A stretch of 64,000 nt of DNA, from NCBI GenBank assembly GCA_030268105.1, contig BSDZ01000051.1:82001-146000 (forward strand), given 5' to 3'. The notes under the pieces are model-generated. The model saw nothing but the letters and a program-made list of their open reading frames with translations, made no database searches and was not told the DNA's origin. Source of the DNA: Volvox africanus (taxonomy: Eukaryota > Chlorophyta > Chlorophyceae > Chlamydomonadales > Volvocaceae). Every line of letters begins with the position of its first letter. Position 1 is the first letter of the stretch. A program made the translations under genes and the position numbers. Shown here one piece after another: positions 37,663 to 49,681 of this stretch.

Positions 37663-37999
37663 TCCGCTCTTACACACTTCATGGATAGCTCTGTCTCACT
37701 ATTTGCTCTGCATGTATCCACTTGTGGTTGCTGCTCACCACGTCACCAGGTGGAAAACTGGAAATGGTCTCTGTGAATGGAAATGTGCTGAACGTCAGTA
37801 AGTCCTGATTGCAGAGGGCCATCAGGCTAGAGAAGTCCACTGACCCGGTGAAACTGCTTGCCACTGGATATAAACTAACTTTGCAAATTCTTCTCTTTTC
37901 TTTGGAAGAGCAACAGCTTTGCGGGGCTTCATATCACCATTCGCAAACATATGAATATGCATTCATATGTTTTCCAGGCAAAATTGCCTCTTTTATGTA

Positions 38000-38092
38000 G
38001 TATCCTGTGGTATGTACGTGTCCAGGATGGACCATGTATGGTCATCTTCCCATTGGGCCTTTGCTTAGGCGGACACAACAGAGATACAACAT
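38000..38092. repeat. Dispersed repeat, copy 2
   Basis: Partner of 2237-2333. Shares the start GTATCCTG-GGTAT-TACGTGT, the middle GGTCATCTTCC and the last 21 bases exactly. Confidence 0.6.
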
Positions 38093-38249
38093 TTTGTGAA
38101 ATGTACCAGGCCTTTGGGTCTGGTGCCCCAGCAGTGGGCAACCCGAGCAATTTTCCTGGTTACTGCTTCTGAAGTCCAAAATATATTGTTTGGTTACGAA
38201 AGAATGACTGGTTGTTGAAAAAACACTGCAGGCCGGCCCCCTTACCCGT

Positions 38250-38360
38250 ATCTAGATGCGAAATCATGCTATGAAGGTACCGATATGGCCCCCCGTATGG
38301 GATGTTTAGATATAAGTAAAACGATATCTATAGTCAGGTGCCTCGCATCTGAGGCCCGTT
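38250..38360. repeat. CATCTAGATAC repeat, degenerate cluster 3
   Basis: Three or four weak copies (GTATCTAGATGC, TTTAGATAT, GATATCTATAG) of the unit in arrays 1 and 2. Confidence 0.4.
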
Positions 38361-41300
38361 GATACCCTCCTGCCTGTACATGTCATTGCGACTACCATTC
38401 CAAGCCCACCACTGTTTATATCAAGCAATCGCTTGTCAACCACCTTATATGTGTCCGCTAACGTTGTTGCCGTTGGCATTGGTGTTTCTGAACATTGCGA
38501 CGCTCAGGCAACACCTTCTTGCAGCACCGGGGCCATGGATCGGGGGATGCCGAAGGTTACGCCACGAATGGGTCAGGGCTGCAAAAATGTATAGTACCAA
38601 CCTGAGAAAGCCCTTGAAAAGCTGATCGGTGTGCGCTGCTGTGGATGGGGCTTCACATTAACCATGACATTTTGATTCATCGGTTGACTGCGCAGCTCCC
38701 TTGTGCCATAGGGTTTCAGGGCTTAGGGTGCCATAGGAAGAAGGCTTCGTGGTGATAGCCTGATGTTATCTGTGAGTCCTGCTGCCGTCCCTATGCGTCG
38801 CTTCCTGCTTTGTCAGGCCCGATCCACGGCGTATGTACATTGTTGCTAGCAATCCTAAGGCGCTGAAGGGCTCAAAATAGGTTGATGCTTAAGGTTGCCT
38901 AAGGACGCCGAATCCGCACAAGGATCCAGGTGCTTCGGCATGCCAGGAGGATGCGGTCAGACCATCGTTCTGCCTCGACTAATATATGTAAATAATATTT
39001 ACCCATTATATATATATATCGGGTATTGACATGGGCATGGAAATTGTATGGAGGACTCACATGCAGAAGTCAAGAACAGGAATGAAAGCAGCACTCCATG
39101 ACATGCGAGAGCCACCAAGCAGCTTACCCTGCCGAAAGATATATTGGTGCTAATGTTACGTAACGCTTAAAAAAAATGACACCCACTCACGTGCGTCTCG
39201 GCTTGCTTAGGGCAACCCGCCATCACGTAATAGGGCCCTTGTGTATGTAAATGATTTGGTTCGACTCGCTCTCTACCGACAATATGTGATCTGTCATTAG
39301 ACGTCGTGCATGGTTGGGTATCAACTTGGTTGGTGCATGCGATATGGCTCGCACGGCAAACACATCACGATCGCAATACGGCAAAGTTATCAAGTGATCA
39401 CAAACACATCACAGCAAGTTATATGATTGTTTGTTATCCCCTTGTAACAATCACATCCTGGGCACACACGCACAGCAAATTTAACAACAGGATGGAAATT
39501 AACGGGCACCGATTGACCCAGCAGCAGGAGAGCGCCAGCCATGCATGCATGGGAAGTGAAAACGTACAAAGGCAGCTTACGCAAACAGACGACTTGAAAT
39601 GCATGTCTCATTAGCTGCCCCGCCCGGAATGTACCTGCCTCCGTATGTCGCCATGTACTGGGATGTGTTGGGTCATGATGACAGGACCTAGATTAGTCGT
39701 ATATATAATACGGCATACAGAAATACAAATAATGTAATATGCTGAAATACTAACCCAGCATCCGGAAAAGCCTTGCTTCGCAGCATCTCCAGCATCGGAA
39801 CGAAGCCCGTACCACTACAGGATCCAATTCGTACATAAGTAAGCCCCAACGAGAACCAGACACGTACAAACGAACTGATCAATTAGCAAAACACGCCATG
39901 ACTCACACAAGCAATTAAGATCGGGCAAATATGTAACTATAAATCCCTGCTCAGATGTTAGTGTTTTGCCAGCCAGCAGCCAATCCATCACAGCGAGCAG
40001 AGCTCCCTAAAACTGCACAATAGTTGTATAATAAGTGGCCTTCCTAAGCTCATTCTTTACCAATTAATCATCATATAAACATTTTCCCAATCCATCCAAA
40101 TGCTTGCTTGGATAGACAGGTGGAAAACCGCGAGCGAGTCGCGACTCCCTATGGGTGCCGCATGTATTCGTTCCTGTCCATTTCCCCCACTTCAGGTGTA
40201 CATGCCCGCATATACCGGTTTGTAAGGCTACCACTGTTACTTGCTTCTATCTTGCAGCAGCCATCCGGAAACAGAAACTTACGTGTCGTCGCAGCCAATC
40301 AACTGGTCGGACGGATACCTACGTAAACTGCACACTTGGTCCCTTGTCTCAACTTCAACTTCCACCCAACCAGAAACATTACCTGCTTGCACCCTGAGCT
40401 GCCTCTTGCTTGCCGGTGCACCTCGGTCGCATCCACCTGATGATCGGCAGTTGCTTGGGGCATGTATGTCTCCCTGCCTTACTTTTTTCCATATTGATGT
40501 GCGACAGTTCTATGTGCGCTGACTAAGAATTTAACTAACCGAAGCAATAAGCAAGTAATCCTGTGAAATTAGATCATCCACGCTATCGGCTTGCCTCACC
40601 TTTCTGTCCACATATAGTGTGTCATCAAGTCCCCCACGATGCCGCCACCAGCCAGCAGCACTGATTACAATCGCTACACGATTAGTAGTAGTAATGCGCG
40701 ACGAGAAACCCGCGGTGTGACAGATAGCCTACAACATGCATCGCATCCGGCCCTTGCTGAGTAGCGCTTAGTAGCGCACGCATGCCACTCCAGTTCAATA
40801 ATCCTCTCCTACATGTTGACCCCCGCGGCGAGTCAAGCTCAGTAATTCCCCAAGCTATATATATATATATATATATATATCTCACGCGCAAAGCCAACCC
40901 AAGCGTGAGGACAACATCCCCTAATCCCAACACCACCCGCCCCCATCCCAGTCCCTGAGTGACAATAATGATCAATAATAGTCCCTTGCTTGGTTCCCTC
41001 CACCATCCTTTCCCCTAATACCACCACCCCTGCCTAAACAACTTGCTTGGTTCCCTCTATGGGGACCTGTTGACATCCAACTGGACCAGAACTCACAACG
41101 AGTTGGTGGTCGGTAGAGTTTGTTATAAACGACCGTCTACAGCGGTGTCGTGTATTCGCCTCGTCTACCCTTCTCCTCGTTTTACGCAGTACAGAGATGC
41201 CGTAAGGCAACCATCTAGAAGTACTGCTGGTAATACTTCCAGTGCATATTACAGCCAAATAAACCAACAGTATAGAACAGTAGCGAATCTTTCACCCAGT

Positions 41301-41730
41301 ACGCTTTCCTTCTTGTCGACATATAGCAAAGCCATCTCGGGAGTAATGCGCACGTGGCAGAAATTGATCCGTCGGCGGCGGCGTACAGGAAAAGCTGTAC
41401 CATAGAGGGATCTCGCTTCCACATCTTGTGACCCGTCAGATGCGCGCCACGCACATATCTATATAATGTGTGGCTAGGATAGACGAAATGCAGTAGCAAT
41501 TAGCGACCGCAACTCCACTGGCGCCAATGTGATGATGAATCTGGACGACCGACATGCATGAGTCGCAGAAATCGGTATCATGGGTATCAATGACTATGAA
41601 TAATTTCTTCCTCAAGTCCGGCATAAAATCGTTCAAGTCCTCCTCCATGACTCCGCATCCCCGTCTGAAAACCACGCCGCCGCCGCTCCTCGCCTGCAGG
41701 TGAACACATGTTGCAACACATGTCCATCTC
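38361..41730. other. Gene-poor region with microsatellites
   Basis: No complete gene recognised. A minus-strand stretch around 39756-39818 has splice-like borders and reads 'SGTGFVPMLEMLRS', faintly like the nucleotide-binding motif of ferredoxin-reductase-type proteins, but no neighbouring exon supports it. TA-rich microsatellites lie near 39005-39020 and at 40856-40880. The left part overlaps the zone of CTAGA-type repeats. Confidence 0.4.
40856..40880. repeat. (TA)n microsatellite
   Basis: Uninterrupted TA dinucleotides in non-coding sequence. Confidence 0.9.
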
Positions 41731-44700
41731 TCACATCACGACGAGGTCGGATATGAAGTTCCCGGCGGGAAGGTCCATCGAGGCATCCGCCACGGTGATG
41801 GTGGAGGTATTAGCCGCCCGCTGATGCGGCTCCTGCTGTTCCTGTCGTCCACCCTGCTGCTGCTGCTGCTGTTGCTGATGTGCGAGCAGCTCAGCTCGGA
41901 TTTCCCTTTCAATATCCACCAGCGTCTGAATGATGATATCGAGTGCGGGCCGGTCCTGTGTGTTGTGGCTGAGGCAGCGGCGACCCAGCTCGATTATGCG
42001 GGAGGCCATGGGGGTGCCCTCCGGCCACTTGAGCTCCAAGGTGCTCTCTTGTACTCCGATTACCACATCCACTGAGCAAGCACGGCGTGCCGGTATGCAT
42101 GGATGAAATCATTTAACGAAAACGATACGTTAGGAACTGAGACAGTAATGTGAATGGACCACCTGTTTTAGACAAAACTGGCATATCCTGCATCCATTCT
42201 GATTTGGAGTATCTACGGCCAATATCCGTCGGGGATGATGATCAAGAAACTGGACATCTTCCAATCGGGCCTCAACAGTTTGGCGGATATTAACACGGAG
42301 ATTCAACAAAAACGACGCACGACGAGATGTTCCCAAGCCTCAGTGCAGCGGGTGGCCATTAGCAGGAACTAACCCCGCCCGGCAGACTCTCTCACTAATG
42401 AGAGGGGGAGGGGGAGAGTGAGGGCCGCACCGATCCTCAGACGGACATTTCGAGTCCTTGCTTGGGCCTTCCAGGAGTCGGCCTTCGAGAAGGAAGGGTC
42501 CGCACCACAGTTGTCTGGAAACCGGAAATCAGATATGGTGCAGTGCAGCTGCACGATATAGCAGCAGAGTAGCCATCCAGATTAAGTTAATGCTGCTCTG
42601 TATGCTGCACTAAATAAAGAAGCCGATAGAAAACCTGATGCTTCGCCTCATAAGCGACACTAAGAAAATATTTCCAAACCTAGATTGTTGGAAAGTGTGG
42701 CCAAGTTTACCTAAGAGTGGTAAAACATCTGCCGAGCTGTGGCAATGGTAAGCACGTCCAGTGACAACGTACTGCCAAACCAACTGCCTAACTTACTGTG
42801 GCGGTACCCGTTGTACGGCTTCTCCCCCGTCAACATCTGCCACAGGCACACACCGAAGGCCCAGACGTCCGTGGCTCGACTGACTCTGCCTCGAAATGCC
42901 TCCTGCATTTGGCAGCGGACGGAATGGATGACAGCGGATGGATGGATGGGTAGGTAGGTAGGTAGATACGTAGGTAGATGGATAGGCTTCGAAGGTCGTG
43001 GCCAAGGGAAAGAATGGCCGCTCTGTGTGCGTTCGGCGATGACGTGACACGCTACGACCGAGCTGTTAATTAACCCAAGACCCATGGGTCAAACAGCTAG
43101 GAGCCCGCACATCCCCTCACTCACCGGCGCCATATATGCTACGGAACCCCAGCTATCCGTATACAAGCTGTTAGCGTCCGACGGAAGCAAGTGTGCCAAG
43201 CCGAAGTCCGCCACCTGTATATTAAAAAAGCATGCTGAGAAGTAAGGCTGGACATAATGAGTCAAATAGACGGGTATACAAATAGCCATCTAACAGTTTC
43301 TGAGGGTTAGGATCCTGAAGGTCAGCTGCGGGTCTGAAGACAGTTCAGAGTCCGTTAGTGCAGTGTAATGAAGGGCATTGGCGGGCATTTGAGACGTGGG
43401 GCCAGAAGTTACCGCGAGGCAGTTTGTAAAACGTACGGAAATAGGGTACACAGCAGGACAGTACGCCTTTCGGCACGCAAGATGATATCTCGTTTTGCCG
43501 TACCTTGACCACGAACCCCCGGCGGTCCTCCTTGGAGGAGCCCAACAGCACGTTGGCCGGCTTGGGTAAGAAAAGGGGGAAGTTCGGGGATAACGGACTG
43601 GAAGGCGGTCGCAAAAGCAACATGTAAACGGACACAAATACACATGCATGTGTGTTCATCGGTTTGTGCTTCGGTCCCCGGGTCCGTACTGCGTGGGCAG
43701 TAGCCCGTAACATGAATCGCATGCATCACATGATGCAAATAACAATAAAGATGATCCCAGAAGTTAATTCATTTCCATGTTTTTAATATTTCTTCCCAGT
43801 TTGCATTCCGCTTCAAGGTGCCGCCGACTCACTTTTAGATCTCCGTGGACAACGCCAGAATCGTGAAGATGCAACAGCCCCCGGGCGATCTCGACAGCAC
43901 TGCGCAGAAGGGCGCGCCGAGCCAAGCGCATCCCCCACATCAGCGTCGGCCGAAAGACGCTCTTGCGGATCGCGTTATCCAAGGTCCCGCGGTCGCAATA
44001 CTCTTGTACGACAATTACCACCATCTTGCCCGTCTCCGCCTGCCAGTTGGCATTGGATGGGTGATGGCATGTGGTCGGATGCGTGCAGTAGCGGATATGC
44101 AAAATGACAACAGCGGGGCGTGCAACGCGCGGTCTCCAGACCTCCTCGTGCTTCGTGTTGCAAGCGCCATTTATAGTGTGCGCCTTGCATGCAGGGGCTG
44201 GAGCCAAATCGCCTACCGCTACCAAACCCTAAACTGTCGGAGATGTCTTGACTTAGTGCGCAACCCCTGGTCGATTGATGAATTGTGTTGGACCTTATCA
44301 TAGTGGCTTGCTTGATCCGCTCGATTCTGCTGGACGCTGGTTGTGAGCGCTGAACCAACCCAGCAAATACATGTATGTTAGCTAAACTCGATTGTGGAGA
44401 ATCGATGGAGGGCGTCCATCTGGAAGGGAGAAGCACGGCAGCTACGCCCAGGTTCGTGGCCTGCTGGTGCCTGAGGAATGCCACCAATATTACTAATGTG
44501 GACGACAATAAACCCCGGGTTGAGGAAATGGATGCAAACATGAACCCATGGTTCGTTACGTATGAAAATATTATACCGTACATACCCTGAGCGCGTGCAG
44601 GATTTGGTGCAATACAATCAGCGGGTCAGAGCCGTCGTGAAGCCCCTTGGGGTCTCCGAAACCATCCTCTGTGCAGGGTGAATGCATGCAGCGGAAACAG

Positions 44701-45412
44701 GAGGGAACTTGTTGGTGCCAGCTGCTGGGGCCGCTTTGGTGAAATTGGGGTACTTTCGGCACTCAAAAAGCCAACGTTCACAACAAGGAGCGTGCAGACC
44801 AGCTAGCGCAGCCCGAATGCGCCCTCACCCTCAGCAGGCCTAGATAGAGCTCACCGGACTGTAATGGGACCGGCTCCAGCACTCGCGGGAGGTTGGGATC
44901 ATGAACCACAGCCCTGTGGACGCCGAAATAGACAAATGGCGTTTCGTGGGTTGAAACTCTTCAGCATCAGCAGATGCGCTCTCTGTCTCCTTTGGATGGC
45001 AACCAGCGAAAAAATCTAACCGTGCCTGCCCGGTTGTTACCTCGGAAAACAAATATGCTTGTCTGCATTAAATTGTTAAGGTCTTATAATGTTACGTCCC
45101 TCTCCCGCCTTACTCTTCGCGCGAATAGCATGCCAAGCGGCTCACCTATCACCCTCCAAAAGGTCAAAGAACTCGTGGGTCAGCTTTGCACATCGGCTGG
45201 CGTACGTCTGCACAGTTGGATCCAAAATGGTTGTGATGAGCAAAATGGTCAAGGGCTGGCTGAAAAAAATTGAGCACGGCTCCGCACGAGTGCGTGTTGT
45301 AGCGCTATATAAGTGCCATGCTGGAACTCAATCCTGCTTTCGACATTACATACCCTAGCAAATAACGAAGGAGTACTGAGAGTGCTGCGGCGAGAGGAAC
45401 ACACACACACAC

Positions 45413-45474
<62 letters not shown>

Positions 45475-46019
45475 GCGGCGGCGATCGGCGGGCCGGGTCC
45501 TTACCGAGACGACGTTAGGGTGGACGAGGCTCGGACTCAGCAGGAGCTCTCGGATTGCGGCTCGGTCCAGACCGGGGGAAAGCATTACCTTCACTGCGCA
45601 TTTGACACCGCGGTAGATGCCTGTCCACGCCACAAGCCAGGTGGCGCATTGTGACGTTGATTTAGTGGAATATATGCTGAAAGTAAGTGCTCACCAGACA
45701 CAACTATGCCAAAGGTTCCTCGTCCAAGTTCGCGCTGTTGAAGGCAAAGTCCATCCATAATATTGCGCGCGTCACAAAGGGTAACGTTTTCGGCCTGCAT
45801 CTCCTGAATGCGGTAAGCGTTGAGGCCAGTCCGCAACGACAACGCCGCAGTAGAAGTGGCAGCAACTGCTGGATCCCGGGCGCCTTCATAGCTGTTTGGA
45901 TGAAAACGAACTTCATTGTCTCTGCCTTGGGAGCGGTCCTGGTGTGATGGCAGCTGCACGTCCGCAAGGCAAAGCTGGTTGCGCGCTTCCTCCTCCTCCT
46001 CCTGTGGTGCTGTTGGCAT
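41731..46019 (-). CDS. TKL-type protein kinase
   Basis: Ten minus-strand exons: 45695-46019, 45505-45620, 45146-45207, 44855-44913, 44586-44761, 43833-44039, 43504-43560, 43125-43214, 42797-42902, 41731-42071; phases fit, 512 residues. Kinase landmarks in order: glycine loop GRGTFGIVVSG; AVK lysine in CAVKVM; αC Glu in IRELLLSPSLVHPNVV; an insertion-like stretch with CMHSPCTEDGFGDPKG; hinge VVQEYCDRGTL; catalytic loop HGDLKPANVLL; DFG in VADFGLAHLL; APE split over exons at YMAP/E; DVWAFGVCLWQMLTG; and the final subdomain CLSHNTQDRP. The catalytic loop has Gly where most kinases have Arg (HGD, not HRD), as in many algal TKL kinases; the catalytic Asp, Lys and Asn remain, so it is probably active. 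The C-terminus has a Gln run and a short Ser/Thr tail. The N-terminal ~90 residues are polar with a Glu run. Upstream exons are possible, because 'TTATTTGTAG' at about 46047-46056 looks like an acceptor. Substrate unknown. Confidence 0.9.
45399..45473. repeat. (CA)n microsatellite in kinase intron
   Basis: About 75 bp of AC/CA dinucleotides with two single-base breaks, inside the intron between the second and third kinase exons. Confidence 0.95.
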
Positions 46020-49000
46020 GTCATCGTTCGGAACGGAAGGCCTACACCTACAAATAAGATGTTTTATTATCAAGCATCGGCCAAGACATGCAACAAACAT
46101 GATGGCCGGGGTGGTTGTGCAAAGGTGGGAGAAGGTTTCGGCTTGGGCAGTTTACAAGATGCATGTGTGTTAAGTTACATGACAACCATAGAAACTATGC
46201 GGCCCATGGACAGAGACACCAAGTGTAGTCATGGACGAATGGTCTGACAAATCTTTGTACTGGAGGACGAGCAGCTCTGTCAAATACCTTGGATTCATAC
46301 GTTTTTGTCACTGTAATACGCACGGGCCGTATCTCAAGTGAAATACCTGGGCAATCGCAGTCACATCAAGGCGTAAAAACGTATGATGGAGTTTCTAGGA
46401 CTCAACGGAACTTTTACAATTTATAACATACATACATTTTAACAATCCTGAATCAAGCAACAGTTATAAATAAAATAAGCTTTGTGTCCTACCACAAACG
46501 GCAATGGCAAGTGCCAGGGCCCTTATCTGTGTCCTCGTTGTTGTGGTCCATATTGAATGACTTTTTATATCACAAATATTGGTAAAAAAAGAAATCTGTG
46601 ATTTTATTTTGTATGAAATGTATGTGTGGGTATATTACTAATGGCTGTGGCTATCGCGTGCATTAATCAGACCAGTACGGGATGCCAACTACTGGGCAGA
46701 TTCGCGACTATTACATGCGAGATAGTCTTCGGTAAAATAAGGTTGAAGCTCTAAGGAGTTACGAACGTTTCCCCTTGACGACTTGCAAAAGAGGAGTTGC
46801 TCATTCCATATCAGGCCGCTTGAGGTGACCCCATGGGCAGAGTCTTATTCCTACATGTGGGACAACGCTGACGCATACCAGTGCCCACAACCCGGCCACC
46901 GTGTCCTATCTCCTAAATTTAAACGCACGGTGCAGAAGGTCGCATTGTTTGACCTAATCTGGCCACTCATTCAGCTGCTGGTGCGTGCATATCTTGCTGG
47001 TATACGGGTGGTTGTTACAGCATATGACATTTTCAGCTGTTAAGGGGCTTCGTTCATCTCCGAAACCGTTCTTGGAATACATATACGCACAGGGGTTTTG
47101 CCTTTTTGCCCAGGTACGCGTCTTTTTCCAGTGTGCATATGCCAACGCATAAGGGACTTGCCAGCCATGCTTCCCCTACGCACGCATCTGTAATAGCGGA
47201 TTAGATGCGGAATCAAACCTTGACTGGTGCAGGTGCGCCAAAATTAAAAACACGCGTGCGTTACAGCCCGTGCCCGGATTTGTAACAAGGATTCTCCGAA
47301 TCCTCTGTATGATAAAAAATGCATGTCTTCTACCAATTTCAAGAGGGCTGTGCATCTCCTACCTCATCTTCTCCGCTCATCTGTCAAGTTCCAATACAAC
47401 ACGTCTTGACGCGCGGGTAGTGGGTATAAGCACTGAGCAACAAGCCGGCCAAACTCTTAGTTGTGTGCAGTGACACAACATCCATTCAAGCTTTGCATAT
47501 TGGCGATTATCGATGGCAGGCACGGCCGAACCTCAGGCATCCAGTTAGGCATTAACCGCAAACGCTGCCCATAAATGAAATGCAGACGAGCAGATGAAGC
47601 CGTAAGCCAGATGAGTTCGGAGCATATATACCAACCCAAGTACGAAGTTGTCCATATTTCCTTGCAGCTGAAGACCTGGGGCGTGCGCAACAATTGGATT
47701 TTTATTTGGATCTCCGTCGACCTCCGTACAACAGAAAGCCCCTCCGATCCCCCAAATAACCAGCAATGAGTCAGCCAACCTCGCCATCCTGTGCGTCTCT
47801 CCATCCTTGCAATCACGTCCTTATGCATAACCCAATGGCCACAAGAACCAGGAATATAGATCCCCTTGACTGTCAGCTCAGCGGGATGTTACGCCATGCA
47901 ACATCGATTACGCCATGCATCACACCCTCCCCTAGTGCATGAAACATCTAACCACTGGCAGTCGTATTTAGATGCTACCGTTTAACCGTGAGTGTCATTG
48001 CTAGTCAACGCACATACCCCACGGTACGGCACGGAAAGCGAAATCCTTCATTCCCTTACCACGATCCTCTTACTCATAAAAAAATCGGTAATGGAAGAGA
48101 AAGGGGGAAAAACGACCTGCGCTGTTTCCCCTTTCTCTAACGGTTGACGGCGGCGAGACGGAGGGAGAACCAAACACCCATACTATTAGCTGGTGCGGCT
48201 AGCAGTTGCTTCTTCATATACACGACTTTTCAAATCTTGAGTAGCTGCAGTGATGATGATGGTGGCGTGATGATCTGCGTACGACGGCGTAAGATGGTAG
48301 TACTGTTCAGTCTTATATATCGTTCCAAGTTCGTTATCCGATATCAGCCCCTTCACCCCATTCATTTCAGAGACCAGGAACCGGAACTGTGTAACGTACG
48401 CAACATGTTGAGCTGAAGTACAAGTAAACGGTGCAATTTTTGGAAAAGCAAAAATCGCTCGTCGCCTTCCTTATGTTGGCAGCGGTTAAATATAGGCAAA
48501 TCTTGCCACGCCCAATCGCCGACAGGTTACGAAGGGTCCTCATGTCCCAATTTGTTGGGAATAATCCAGTGGATTGGTCACTGATGGACAGGATGTTCTG
48601 TGCATTTGCCTTGTAAGGTGTTTTTCCCCACCACAGTGCATCCGTAGAGGCCCATGGCTCTAGCACGCTCGGTTGGCCCCGGAAGACGACAGAAAACCAG
48701 CTCGGAATTAGATTCATGACTGACTGACTGGCCACAAATATAAGGCCCTTGAGCGTAGTAGTGTTCCTGAAGTTGCAGTCCTGAGGAGGGAGGGAGGAAG
48801 TATGCCCATGGACCCAGACACTCCTGAAAAATCGAGTTAGTTGCACAAGCAAATATCCCCTCCTCCTCTCCCTTTCCCATTGCAGCACGACCCGCTGCAC
48901 GCATCCCGATAACAACCGGGATTTGCCATGGCTGCTGTGGTACTGACGACCCGCTGTTGCGGCCCCACATTGCCACCGCTGCCCAGTATTCGGTAGCTAC

Positions 49001-49593
49001 CAGCGACCGCAAGATTCGTTAGGATGGGTACTCAGCCCCGATAGGCGCCGCGAACCTGGAATGGCCTCCAACGGTGCAGCCCGATGATAACTACTTTCAT
49101 TACCACGTTCAGCGAATGCAAATTGCCCGCATAGTTTCTGCCTTACTAACGTATTATGTACTGCAGCAACTTACATTGTTGATAGGGGAGCTTAAATTGA
49201 AATTCGGGTTGGCGTCAAATGCGAAACAGGCGAAGGATGTGTTTTTGAGCGCGGGAACCCCGGTAACGTTGACATCCATCTACAGGGAAATGGCGACAGG
49301 GACAACTTAGCGCAACTAACAATCGCCTTGAGGGGTCAGGAAGAGAGGTTGTACGGGGTCACGTCTGTCAATTCCGGTGGCGGCCCTCAAACCCAGACTC
49401 ACAGCCCCAACGAAATGCTATTATGATGGCTATTATTGCGGTGGTCGGTGGCGCACGCCATAACTGCAAGGCGTCTGTGCATCCATCCATTCGGGTCCCG
49501 AGGTCCAACATGCGGGGTCGGTTCTTACCGGATAGAACGCAACAACCACGCCTTTTGAGTTCTATACGGTACATATAACCTGGTAATGAACAT
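46020..49593. other. Spacer upstream of kinase, no gene recognised
   Basis: Holds the kinase promoter, possibly a 5' kinase exon, and the 3' part of the pherophorin-like gene. Longer frames (46783-47043 plus; 48367-48915 and 48578-49012 minus) have no recognisable domain. A minus-strand segment at about 49530-49560 ends in a good GTAAGA donor and could be a further 3' exon of the pherophorin-like gene. Confidence 0.4.
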
Positions 49594-49681
49594 TTATTTA
49601 TATGTACACAGATGATCACACGCACAATAAACAATTACACACACGCAGACGCATAAGCGCGCGTGCCTCTGCCGTACGGAC

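Noticed and set aside
39756..39818. Exon of a ferredoxin-reductase-like protein (SGTGFVPMLEMLRS, minus strand)
   Set aside because: Only one short motif with splice-like borders; no neighbouring exons of that family could be found, so chance is likely.
46783..47043. 86-codon plus-strand frame with hydrophobic stretch
   Set aside because: No recognisable domain, no splice context and no neighbouring support.
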